A stretch of 28,783 nt of DNA from Woeseiaceae bacterium (lineage in GTDB: Bacteria; Pseudomonadota; Gammaproteobacteria; Steroidobacterales; Woeseiaceae), in assembly GCA_022615525.1 (NCBI GenBank), contig JAKEGN010000172.1:1-28783 (forward strand). The letters are read 5' to 3'. How positions within the stretch are numbered: the first letter of the stretch is position 1; each line of letters opens with the position of its first letter. The notes below the pieces were generated by a model. The model was not told the DNA's origin. It did no database searches and saw only the letters and a list, made by a program, of their open reading frames with translations. Made by a program: the position numbers and the translations under genes. Positions 16,770 through 24,128 of this stretch are shown one piece after another.

Positions 16770-17056
16770 GGTGTGATCCTTCTTGTTCTTGTCCGGACAC
16801 TCCAGTCTATCAGAGGCCGGCCCGCAGCAGCACTGGTCGGCAGGTCACATTTCCTTGCCGCCGCTGCCACAGTGTGCCGGCGATCGTGAACTTAGTCACA
16901 AATGTTCAACTCCAAAAAAGTTATACATCCTATGCGTGCGTTTCCCGGACGAATGGGGAAGGCGATTTGCGGTGGTCCCGGCGACTTTCATCGAGGTACA
17001 CGCGTTTGGCAGTCGACCGCTGAACCACAAGGTTTTCTTTTCGCAAGGAGGAAAGC
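16770..17056. other. Divergent intergenic region, 287 bp
   Basis: This gap separates the DUF1761 gene from the coupled unknown pair. An A/T-rich patch at about 16900-16935 includes TATACA (16922-16927), a plausible -10 for the plus-strand pair, but no good -35 lies 16-18 bp upstream. A strong ribosome binding site closes the region at 17045-17051. No RNA gene or repeat is seen. Confidence 0.4.
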
Positions 17057-17695
17057 TTGGCGATGAATACCCACGCTACTACTGGCCACGTGATGCCGGT
17101 CCGAAATCTTCGTGACTATTTCCGGCAGTCCATCGATGCAGCCATCGATCGCCAGGGCGTCTCAGTCGATACTCACGCCACTCATTACGTCGTCAACCTG
17201 CTGACGATCTTCTCGAGGTCGGAAGAACTGTACGAAGATCACGGCGACATGTACGGGTTGCGGCCGCTGGCGCTCATGCTTGCCGATGCGGTGGATGCGA
17301 AAACCGCGGAAGAGCGCAGCTTCGCGTTGCAGCGGATCGGTGATGTCGCGCTGTTTATTGCCGGCTTTTTTGCCGACAGCCTGGCGCACAAGCTGGTTGA
17401 CCTGGACTACTACATCTATATGGGTGGCAGCGCCTACAGCTCGCTGTCCGACGAAGTCCGTGGAACGGTGCGGGGCCGCGCACTTGCCGGCGTATACGCC
17501 GAACTTGCCTCCAAATTCCAGATAGTCGTCGACGTGCTGAACGATGTCCGTGATGAGACGCGACGTTCATCGGACATCGACCTGCTGCGCACCTATGAAG
17601 TCTGGCTCAAGACCGGCAGTCGTCGGGCTGCGGCGTTGCTCAGGCAACATGGCGTCGTTCCGCTCCACGGGCTTGGCACACGGCCCAGGCACTGA
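17057..17695 (+). CDS. Conserved-looking hypothetical protein, first of a coupled pair
   Basis: The 212-residue protein is soluble and mostly helical by composition; I do not recognise a family. Notable segments are FSRSEELYEDHGDMYGLRPL and GDVALFIAGFFADSLAHKLV, the second hydrophobic but interrupted by charged residues, so it is more likely a buried helix than a membrane span. A near-perfect Shine-Dalgarno AAGGAGG (17045-17051) lies 5 bases before TTG 17057 and 11 bases before ATG 17063; the spacing favours the TTG, though ATG remains possible. The stop TGA shares its last base with the ATG of the next gene, so the two are translationally coupled and probably act together. No signal peptide is seen, so it should be cytoplasmic. 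Confidence 0.75.
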   Translation: MAMNTHATTGHVMPVRNLRDYFRQSIDAAIDRQGVSVDTHATHYVVNLLTIFSRSEELYEDHGDMYGLRPLALMLADAVDAKTAEERSFALQRIGDVALFIAGFFADSLAHKLVDLDYYIYMGGSAYSSLSDEVRGTVRGRALAGVYAELASKFQIVVDVLNDVRDETRRSSDIDLLRTYEVWLKTGSRRAAALLRQHGVVPLHGLGTRPRH

Positions 17696-18354
17696 TGCTA
17701 CGCGATCTGCAGAACTACCTCAGCGGGATCTATCGCGCGGACCCCGGTTGCGCGATTACCGATTACCTGGTTACCGACCCGACGCTCGCCGGCATACTCG
17801 GCCGGGGCACGCTCGTACCGAACTGCGAGGAATCCGTGCTGGTCTCGGAAAGTGGCGGCTCGCTCGACCTTTGTCTGTACCTTGATCAGCAACTTCTCGA
17901 CCGCCTGGATGGAGAAAATCCGCTCGAGCAACTCAACGCACCGAGGCTCAAGGACGTGTGGACCGTCCTCGAAGGCGTAAGCCATTTCAACTACCTGGTA
18001 TGGAACGCTCGCCAGGATCGCAAGGTGACGTTGATGGAGCTGGAGATGCAGGCGGAGGTGGACAAGTTCATCAGCACCTGGCTGCTCGCACAGGCGCAAC
18101 AGGAGTGCGACTTCGCGCACTTGCTGCACCGCTGGCTCTTCGACGATATTTCCTTCAACCCGGCCCTCGATGACGCGCAACGACAGCGGTATGCGACGGC
18201 GAATCATTACGCCGGCCGCTATTGTCACGGACTGCTGAAGCGCATGCCGGACGGCAATCCGCATTGCCTCGAGGAACTGCGGCATTTCTACCGCCTTTCC
18301 CAGGCGGGAAAAATCAGCCTCATACACGACCGGGCCTACACGTCAGCCGGCTGA
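17695..18354 (+). CDS. Conserved-looking hypothetical protein, second of a coupled pair
   Basis: The 219-residue protein has no signal peptide or membrane segment and is probably cytoplasmic. I cannot assign a family. It is rich in acidic residues and His/Trp/Tyr: SESGGSLDLCLYLDQQLLDR, a central VSHFNYLVWNARQD, an E-rich helix TLMELEMQAEVDKFI and CDFAHLLHRWLFDDISF. These His, Asp and Glu could form a metal site, but no known motif is evident. ATG (17695-17697) overlaps the preceding TGA by one base. There is no plus-strand terminator directly after it; the hairpin at 18370-18393 is oriented for the minus strand. Confidence 0.75.
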   Translation: MLRDLQNYLSGIYRADPGCAITDYLVTDPTLAGILGRGTLVPNCEESVLVSESGGSLDLCLYLDQQLLDRLDGENPLEQLNAPRLKDVWTVLEGVSHFNYLVWNARQDRKVTLMELEMQAEVDKFISTWLLAQAQQECDFAHLLHRWLFDDISFNPALDDAQRQRYATANHYAGRYCHGLLKRMPDGNPHCLEELRHFYRLSQAGKISLIHDRAYTSAG

Positions 18355-18362
18355 GCGGGGCC

Positions 18363-18393
18363 AAAAAAATGACGGTGGCCGAAGCCACCGTCA
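18363..18393 (-). terminator. Factor-independent terminator facing the minus strand
   Basis: A perfect 10-bp stem (18370-18379 with 18384-18393) closes a four-base loop. Read on the minus strand the loop is C(UUCG)G, the very stable tetraloop, and the stem is followed by seven U (18363-18369). Read on the plus strand the A-run comes before the stem, so it would not terminate plus-strand transcripts. No minus-strand gene lies in front of it. Confidence 0.75.
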
Positions 18394-18397
18394 AGGT

Positions 18398-18433
18398 ACG
18401 AAACAAACTGCATAAGGGGTATATTTGTTTCGT
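18398..18433. repeat. Inverted repeat next to the minus-strand terminator
   Basis: ACGAAACAAA (18398-18407) and TTTGTTTCGT (18424-18433) form a perfect 10-bp stem with a 16-base loop. The motif GGTACGAAA occurs at 18395-18403 and again at 18443-18451. Together with the adjacent terminator it could be the 3' part of a structured minus-strand RNA. The rest of 18355-18620 holds no supportable gene. Confidence 0.5.
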
Positions 18434-18625
18434 CTGCCACCCGGTACGAAATCGCCGGCGATCAATGACACCCGCGGGTCATTGCTTGCAAGAATTGTTT
18501 GCGCAGGCCGATTTCGTTGATCTTGCATGTTGGATGCAGGGCGCGCGAAAAAGGTTGCGAACAATTTGGAATAAGTGGCTTGCTTAAGCCCGGAAAAGAT
18601 TGCAGCGGAAACTGAACGGACAATT

Positions 18626-18702
18626 CGGGGACAGTGACCGAATTCAGCACGCGCATGTGTGTCTGCTGATGAAACCACACAGGAATTCGGTCACTGTCCC
18701 CG
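18626..18702. repeat. REPIN-like palindromic element 1
   Basis: CGGGGACAGTGACCGAATTC (18626-18645) is repeated exactly in inverted orientation at 18683-18702, with a 37-base spacer that itself contains GTGTG and CACAC. Paired short palindromic arms of this size and spacing are the layout of REPINs (inverted REP doublets). The GGGGACAG end resembles termini I associate with elements mobilised by Y1-type (RAYT/IS200-like) transposases; that resemblance is from memory. The right arm ends 18 bases before the aldolase ATG, just upstream of its GGAG ribosome binding site. No transposase is encoded in the window. Confidence 0.7.
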
Positions 18703-18720
18703 GCTAATTGGAGCGAGTTC

Positions 18721-19491
18721 ATGAGCAAAGCAGCCAGGAATCTGTCCGTCCGCGACCAGGTTTCGGATGCCGAATGGCAGACCCGTGTCGATCTCGCCGC
18801 CTGTTACCGGCTGATCGCCATGTACGGGTGGGACGACCTTGTGTTCACGCACATTTCGGCGCGGGTTCCCGGTCCCGACGAACATTTCCTGATCAATGCA
18901 TACGGTTTGCTGTTCGAGGAAATGACGGCAAGCAGCCTGGTGAAGGTCGATCTGTACGGAGCGAAGGTTCTCGAGACACCACACATGATCAACCCCGCTG
19001 GATTCACGATTCACAGCGCCATTCATGCCGCGCGACATGATGTCGCCTGCGTTATTCACACGCACACCAAGGCCGGTGTGGCGGTATCTGCCCAGGCGGG
19101 CGGCCTGCTGCCGCTGTCACAGGTCTCGCTGTTCCCGCTGGCATCGATTGCCTACCATGATTACGAAGGCCTGGCGCTCAATGATGCGGAGAAGCCGCGC
19201 CTCGTTGCGGATCTCGGCAACCGTTCGCACATGATCCTGCGAAATCACGGCTTGCTGACCGCGGCTGCGACCATACCGGATGCGTTCCTGTATATGTACG
19301 TGCTGGAGACGGCCTGCCAGACGCAGCTGCTTGCGCAGTCCGCCGGCGTACCCCTGACCTCGATCAGTCCGCAAATCCTGGCTGGCATCAAGGCGCAGGC
19401 GGAGGCAGTGACGAAGGGCCTCGGCGGCAGCCTGGCCTGGCCGGGCCTGTTGCGCAAACTCGATCGGCAGGACAGCTCGTTCCGCAACTGA
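18721..19491 (+). CDS. Class II aldolase/adducin family protein
   Basis: The 256-residue protein belongs to the class II aldolase/adducin family, which includes fuculose-phosphate aldolase, ribulose-5-phosphate 4-epimerase and many uncharacterised members. The metal ligands are visible as VIHTHT (H113 and H115) and LRNHGLL (H176). The glycine/serine loops DDLVFTHISARVP (about 38-50) and MINPAGFTIHSAIH (about 89-102) are typical. The N-terminal DLAACYRLIAMYGWDDLVF resembles family members that act on unphosphorylated or adducin-like substrates. The reaction is probably a zinc-dependent retro-aldol or epimerase step, with substrate unknown. GGAG lies about 8 bases before ATG 18721. The gene is bracketed by two REPIN-like elements, and a duplicate of the ilvA end follows its stop at once. 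Confidence 0.9.
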   Translation: MSKAARNLSVRDQVSDAEWQTRVDLAACYRLIAMYGWDDLVFTHISARVPGPDEHFLINAYGLLFEEMTASSLVKVDLYGAKVLETPHMINPAGFTIHSAIHAARHDVACVIHTHTKAGVAVSAQAGGLLPLSQVSLFPLASIAYHDYEGLALNDAEKPRLVADLGNRSHMILRNHGLLTAAATIPDAFLYMYVLETACQTQLLAQSAGVPLTSISPQILAGIKAQAEAVTKGLGGSLAWPGLLRKLDRQDSSFRN

Positions 19492-19496
19492 GTCGC

Positions 19497-19536
19497 GGCA
19501 ACTTCTCCCCTCAGGCGAGAAACATCGCGTAGGCGG
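19497..19536. repeat. 40-bp direct repeat, copy 1 (duplicate of the ilvA 3' end)
   Basis: These 40 bases are identical to 19644-19683. On the minus strand they encode the last codons of IlvA and its stop, plus 14 downstream bases. Here they are detached from ilvA and lie 6 bp after the aldolase stop. Confidence 0.9.
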
Positions 19537-19537
19537 A

Positions 19538-19623
19538 GGAAAAAGGTGCCGGATTTATTTTTCTACCAAAATAGACCCGGTACCATTTCTCTCTGCGGAA
19601 AAATAAATCCGGCACCTTTTTCC
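19538..19623. repeat. REPIN-like palindromic element 2
   Basis: A 26-base arm at 19538-19563 (core AAGGTGCCGGATTTATTT) is repeated exactly in inverted orientation at 19598-19623, with a 34-base spacer. A partial third arm, GGCACCTTTTTT, follows at 19629-19640. The element sits between the convergent aldolase and ilvA genes and its long stem with T-rich flanks could terminate transcription from both sides. The arm sequence differs from that of element 1, so the two are not copies of one family. It is flanked by the 40-bp direct repeat. Confidence 0.75.
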
Positions 19624-19643
19624 AGCTCGGCACCTTTTTTCGT

Positions 19644-19683
19644 GGCAACTTCTCCCCTCAGGCGAGAAACATCGCGTAGGCGG
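19644..19683. repeat. 40-bp direct repeat, copy 2 (native ilvA 3' end)
   Basis: This copy overlaps the end of ilvA; the stop codon is at 19658-19660. The identity with 19497-19536 ends sharply on both sides. The two copies enclose 107 bp that contain REPIN-like element 2. Confidence 0.9.
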
Positions 19684-21175
19684 GGTTGTCGCTTTCTTCC
19701 CAGTGCGCGTACCCAAGCTCGGCAAGATGGGCTTCGAGTTCTCCTGACTCGTCCCGGGGAACCTGGATGCCGGCCAGTATGCGTCCGTGGTCCGAGCCAT
19801 GGTTGCGGTAATGAAAGAGGCTGATGTTCCACTTCGTGCCGATTGCCTGCAGAAAATTGAGCAGGGCACCGGGACGCTCCGGAAACTCGAAACGAAACAG
19901 CCGCTCATTCTCCAGTTTCTGTGCCCGGCCGCCGACCATGTGGCGAACGTGCAGCTTTGCCACCTCGTTATCGCTCAGGTCTTCAAGCGGGTAACCGAGC
20001 GCGCGCAATTTGCCGATCAGCTCGCTTCGTTCCGTCGCGCCTTGCCGTAGTTCGACGCCGACAAAAATGTGCGCTTTGTCCGAATCGCTGTACCTGTAAT
20101 TGAATTCGGTGACGCTGCGCTTGCCGATGGCTTCGCAAAAGCTCCGAAAACTGCCAGGGTGCTCGGGAATCTCGACGGCCAGGAGCATCTCGCGCTGCTC
20201 GCCGACAGCCGCGCGCTCGGCGATGTGACGCAGCCGGTCGAAGTTGACGTTGGCGCCGCAAACGATGGCGACGACACTTTGTCCCTTCATCTGGCGATCG
20301 GCAAGGTACTTCTTCGCGCCGGCGACGGCCAGCGCACCCGCCGGCTCGGCAATGGAGCGCGTGTCGTTGAAAATATCGCGGATGCCGGCACAGATCTGGT
20401 CCGTGTCGACGGTAACGATCTCGTCGACGAACTCCTGGCACAGGCGAAATGTTTCATCACCCACCCGGCGGACGGCTACACCGTCGGCGAAGATGCCGAC
20501 GTGGCGCAATGTCACAGGGCTGCCGGCTTGCAGCGAATCGTGCATCGCAGACGAATCCACCGGTTCGACGCCAACGACCTTGACGCCGGGATTCTTCGCT
20601 TTGATCCAGGTCGCGATCCCGGCTATCAGGCCACCGCCGCCCACGGGAACGAAAACAGCGTGAATATCCTCCTCCGCCTGCTCCAGGATCTCGCGGCCGA
20701 TAGTGCCTTGGCCTGCAATAACGAAAGGGTCGTCGAAGGGATGAATGAACGTCAGGCCCTGGGCGGATTCGAGTTGCCGCGCGTGGGCGTACGCGTCGTC
20801 GTAGCTGTCTCCGTGCAACACAACCTCGCCACCGAGCTTTCGCACCGCATCAACCTTGATGCTCGGCGTTGTCACCGGCATGACGATGACCGCACGCACC
20901 TGCTTGCGACTCGCAGCCAGAGCAACGCCCTGCGCGTGATTGCCGGCGGAACTGCATATGACGCCCTTGCGAAGGGTCTCCGGTGCGATGGCGTTCAGCT
21001 TGTTGTAGGCACCGCGGAGTTTGAAGGAAAAGATCGACTGCAGGTCTTCGCGCTTCAGCAGTATGCGGTTGCCAATTCGCGTGGACAGGTTAGCGGCGAT
21101 TTCAAGTGGCGTAGTCGTTGCGACGTCGTAAACACTCGCCTGCTCGATCAAAGTGAGATAGTCGACCGCTTTCAT
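19658..21175 (-). CDS. ilvA: Threonine dehydratase, biosynthetic (threonine ammonia-lyase)
   Basis: IlvA converts L-threonine to 2-oxobutanoate and ammonia with PLP, the entry step to isoleucine. The 505-residue product matches the biosynthetic type. The PLP lysine is K52 in FSFKLRGAYNK, the asparagine loop is CSSAGNHAQGVA (74-85), and the phosphate-binding glycine loop is PVGGGGLIAG (177-186). The C-terminal half has two ACT-like regulatory domains (about 329-400 and 426-496), each opening with an E-x-P-x-x-P-G motif (VEIPEHPGSF and FEFPERPGAL). This predicts allosteric inhibition by isoleucine. The start has no strong ribosome binding site. The last codons are duplicated downstream in a 40-bp repeat, but the gene itself is intact. 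No other ilv genes lie in the window. Confidence 0.97.
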   Translation of the reverse strand: MKAVDYLTLIEQASVYDVATTTPLEIAANLSTRIGNRILLKREDLQSIFSFKLRGAYNKLNAIAPETLRKGVICSSAGNHAQGVALAASRKQVRAVIVMPVTTPSIKVDAVRKLGGEVVLHGDSYDDAYAHARQLESAQGLTFIHPFDDPFVIAGQGTIGREILEQAEEDIHAVFVPVGGGGLIAGIATWIKAKNPGVKVVGVEPVDSSAMHDSLQAGSPVTLRHVGIFADGVAVRRVGDETFRLCQEFVDEIVTVDTDQICAGIRDIFNDTRSIAEPAGALAVAGAKKYLADRQMKGQSVVAIVCGANVNFDRLRHIAERAAVGEQREMLLAVEIPEHPGSFRSFCEAIGKRSVTEFNYRYSDSDKAHIFVGVELRQGATERSELIGKLRALGYPLEDLSDNEVAKLHVRHMVGGRAQKLENERLFRFEFPERPGALLNFLQAIGTKWNISLFHYRNHGSDHGRILAGIQVPRDESGELEAHLAELGYAHWEESDNPAYAMFLA

Positions 21176-21249
21176 GCGCCGCGCTTTGCATCCGGGAACT
21201 GCAACTAGCCTATCGGAATCCTGCAGGGCCGACTACCGGCGTGCATATG

Positions 21250-21277
21250 CCCCGCCCGGTGACGATTCCGGGCGGGG
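21250..21277 (-). terminator. GC-rich hairpin after the M16 peptidase gene
   Basis: CCCCGCCCGG (21250-21259) pairs perfectly with CCGGGCGGGG (21268-21277) around an 8-base loop, 11 bp beyond the M16 stop. No T-run follows on the minus strand, so it may act as a weak or factor-assisted terminator or protect the mRNA 3' end. Confidence 0.4.
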
Positions 21278-21288
21278 ATGATGGCGGT

Positions 21289-24027
21289 TTACGGGCCCAG
21301 CGGCTTGCCGTCCGGATCCAGCAGCGAGATGTCGCCAATTTCCAGTTCGCGAATGCCGGATTCAATTTTTTGTCGGTCGCCGACTACGACCCAGATCATG
21401 CCGCCCGGCTGGATCACATCGCTCGCAGCGGTCGTAATCTGGTCTGCGGAGAGGTTGCGCACGCTGTCGGCGTAGGTATTCCAGTAATTGTCGTCCAGAT
21501 CGAAATCGACGATCTCGCCGATGTCGCGCAGGACAGCGGCGCCGGTTTCCCAACGGCCGGGCAGGCTGAGCGTATTGTTCGCCTTGACCTTGTCGATTTC
21601 CTCATCGGTGGCAGGATTGTCGCCAAGGTATTCCGCGACCTCGCGGCGTATCTCCGCCATCGACTCTTTGGTCTTGTCCGTCTGAACAGGCGCGTAAATG
21701 AGGAACGGACGCTGGCCTCGGGTGTCGACCAGCAGCGATTGCGCGCCGTAGGACCAGTGCTTGTCTTCACGCAGGTTCATGTTGATGCGCGAGGTAAAAC
21801 TGCCGCCGAAGATTTCGTTCATGGTTTCTATGGCGATTTCATTTCCATCGCCGACGGCCGGGGCAACATTGCCGGCAAAAATAATCGACTGCTCCGAACC
21901 CGGACGATCGATGAGGTAGACGCGCTCACCGTCCGGCCGGTTGACCGCCGCAATGTTCTTGACGGGCACCGTGCCCGGTTTCCAGGCGCCGAAGAGTTTC
22001 TCGAGCTTCGGCAGGATTTCGCTCATCGTGGTATCGCCTACGACGATCACGGTGGCGTTGTTCGGTTTGAACCACGTGGCGTGATAGTCGACCAGCGACT
22101 CGCGGGAAATGCGTCCAACGGACTCTTCGGTGCCGGATCCCGTCAGCGGCAGCGAGTACGCATGGCCATCGCCGTAAAGCAACGACGGGAAGATGCGCAA
22201 TGCGAGACCGACCGGCCGCGTCTTTTCCTGCTTGATCTGTGCAAGGAAGGTCTTGCGCAGGCGCTCGAGGTCCTCGGCGGGGAACGATGGATTGAGGATG
22301 ACATCGGCGTACACCGCCAGCGACGCATCCAGGTTCTCGGTCAGCGCATTCAGCACGACGCGTGACGAGTCGATCCCTGAGGCAGTGCCGATGGATGCGC
22401 CAAGCCGGTCGAGCTCGTCGCTGATCTGCAACGAATTACGCTTGCGCGTGCCCTCGTCGAGCATCGCCATGGCGAAGCTGGAGGTGCCCGGCTCGCCGAA
22501 CTGGTCGGCCGCGAATCCTGCATCGATTTGCATGCTGATGTTGACGGCCGGCACCGCATCTCGAGTCGCTACGATGACTTCCAGGCCATTCTTCAGATTG
22601 CCGCGTTCGAAGTCAGTGAACCGTACGTCCGGAAACGACGTGGTCTCCGGGACCGCGGACCGGTCCACACCCACGCCGGTGGTCGTCAACTCCGGAAAAG
22701 GGTGAACCTCGAGATGGTATGCGCCGGCGCCGAGCCATCGGCGGGCCGCGGCGATAACGGTCTGCGGGGTTGCTGCCTCGAAACGGTCGAGCGACGTACG
22801 GTAGAAGCCGGGATCGCCCGCGTATACCGCGTTCTCGGCGAGTATGTCCGACTTGCCGCCGAACCCGCCAACCTGTTCGATACCCTGCACGAAGCCGGAT
22901 TTCATGTGCGCTTTTACGCGGTCGAGTTCATCCTGGGTCAGGCCTTCGTCAAGGAAGCGCTTCAGTTCCTCGTTCAATACTGCCTCGACCCTGGCCAGGT
23001 CACCGCCCGGCTGTGCAGATGCCTGCAGCAGGTACAGGCCGGCGATTTCGCCGGGAAACTGCCAGGAACCGACATCCGTCGCAATCTGGTCGGTGTACAC
23101 CAGCCGTTTGTACAGGCGGGAGTTCTTGCCCGCGGTCAGCACCGCGTCGGCGAGTTGCAGCAGGTCCGCATCTTCCGATACGAAGCGAGGCGCACCCCAG
23201 ACCTTGTATATCCTGGCTTGCGGCACCCGGTCCTGCATCACCTGGCGCTTGTCGCGATCGAGACGGAATTCCCATGACTCGTGTTTGGCTATCGGTGGTC
23301 CCGGCGGAATGTCACCGAAGTACTCCGTGACTTTTGCCAGCGCATGCTCCGGTGCGATGTCGCCGGCAATGACGATGACTGCATTGTTCGGACCGTAATA
23401 GGTCTTGAACCACTCGTGCACGTCCTCGACGCTGGCGGCGTCGAGATCCTCCATCGAGCCTATCGGCAGCCACGCGTAGGGATGGCCTGCGGGAAACAGG
23501 TTCTCGACGATGTGGTTGAACACGCGACCGTAAGGCTGGTTTTCCCCCTGGCGCTTTTCGTTCTGCACGACGCCGCGCTGCTCGTCGAGACGGTCCTGCG
23601 AAACGGCGCCGAGCAAATGGCCCATGCGGTCGGACTCCATCCACAGCGCCATGTCGAGCGCAGTGTTCGGCACGTTTTCGAAATAGTTCGTGCGATCGAA
23701 GTCGGTCGTACCGTTCATGTTGGTAGCGCCCACTTTTTCGAATGGTTCGAAGTATTCGCTGTTGTAGTTCTCGCTGCCGTTGAACATCAGGTGTTCGAAC
23801 AGGTGAGCGAAGCCGGTCTTGCCGGCTTTCTCGTTCTTCGAACCGACGTGATACCAGAGATTGACAGCCACGATCGGTGCCTTGCGATCCTGGTGCACGA
23901 TCAGTCGCAGGCCGTTGTCCAATGTGTACTCGGTGAAGGTAATATCGATGTCTGTTGCATAGGCGCTGCCGGTCAGCAAAATACACGCGGCAACCGAGCA
24001 GATTTTCAGGCGGAGGGTGTTCATCAT
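21289..24027 (-). CDS. M16 family zinc metallopeptidase (two-lobed, exported)
   Basis: The 912-residue protein is a pitrilysin/insulinase-family (M16) peptidase with two fused peptidase-like halves. A signal peptide (MMNTLRLKICSVAACILLTG, likely cleaved after SAYA) points to the periplasm. The first half carries the inverted zinc motif H75-L-F-E78-H79, and E157 in VVQNEKR is the likely third ligand, so it should be catalytic. The second half (about residue 480 on) starts TDFERGNLKNGLEVIVATRD and lacks HxxEH, as is usual for the inactive half that closes the chamber. Substrates are probably peptides or outer-membrane fragments. ATG at 24027 (or 24024) gives the clean signal peptide; a longer frame to 24102 would place 25 unrelated residues before it. 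No lipobox is present. Divergent from pip. Confidence 0.93.
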   Translation of the reverse strand: MMNTLRLKICSVAACILLTGSAYATDIDITFTEYTLDNGLRLIVHQDRKAPIVAVNLWYHVGSKNEKAGKTGFAHLFEHLMFNGSENYNSEYFEPFEKVGATNMNGTTDFDRTNYFENVPNTALDMALWMESDRMGHLLGAVSQDRLDEQRGVVQNEKRQGENQPYGRVFNHIVENLFPAGHPYAWLPIGSMEDLDAASVEDVHEWFKTYYGPNNAVIVIAGDIAPEHALAKVTEYFGDIPPGPPIAKHESWEFRLDRDKRQVMQDRVPQARIYKVWGAPRFVSEDADLLQLADAVLTAGKNSRLYKRLVYTDQIATDVGSWQFPGEIAGLYLLQASAQPGGDLARVEAVLNEELKRFLDEGLTQDELDRVKAHMKSGFVQGIEQVGGFGGKSDILAENAVYAGDPGFYRTSLDRFEAATPQTVIAAARRWLGAGAYHLEVHPFPELTTTGVGVDRSAVPETTSFPDVRFTDFERGNLKNGLEVIVATRDAVPAVNISMQIDAGFAADQFGEPGTSSFAMAMLDEGTRKRNSLQISDELDRLGASIGTASGIDSSRVVLNALTENLDASLAVYADVILNPSFPAEDLERLRKTFLAQIKQEKTRPVGLALRIFPSLLYGDGHAYSLPLTGSGTEESVGRISRESLVDYHATWFKPNNATVIVVGDTTMSEILPKLEKLFGAWKPGTVPVKNIAAVNRPDGERVYLIDRPGSEQSIIFAGNVAPAVGDGNEIAIETMNEIFGGSFTSRINMNLREDKHWSYGAQSLLVDTRGQRPFLIYAPVQTDKTKESMAEIRREVAEYLGDNPATDEEIDKVKANNTLSLPGRWETGAAVLRDIGEIVDFDLDDNYWNTYADSVRNLSADQITTAASDVIQPGGMIWVVVGDRQKIESGIRELEIGDISLLDPDGKPLGP

Positions 24028-24128
24028 TGGTCTCTTCAGAACAGAGTTACGGCTGGAGTTTAGCCTAAAGACCGGGGTCTCCGGACAAGGTTCAATATCC
24101 ATGGCTTTCCGATACCGAGACTTTCATA

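Noticed and set aside
18391..18678. A 95-residue minus-strand open frame that could be the gene served by the terminator at 18363-18393.
   Set aside because: It lacks a ribosome binding site and recognisable content, its start lies inside the REPIN-like element, and its end is 5' of the stems only by chance; a non-coding RNA or relic is more likely.
18626..19623. A composite transposon carrying the aldolase gene between two inverted repeats.
   Set aside because: The two palindromic elements have different arm sequences, and the 40-bp direct repeat flanks only the second one, not the whole segment.
21176..21288. Attenuator or leader peptide upstream of ilvA.
   Set aside because: The GC-rich hairpin in this gap lies beyond the M16 stop and on the far side of the ilvA start; no short frame rich in Ile, Val or Leu codons is present.
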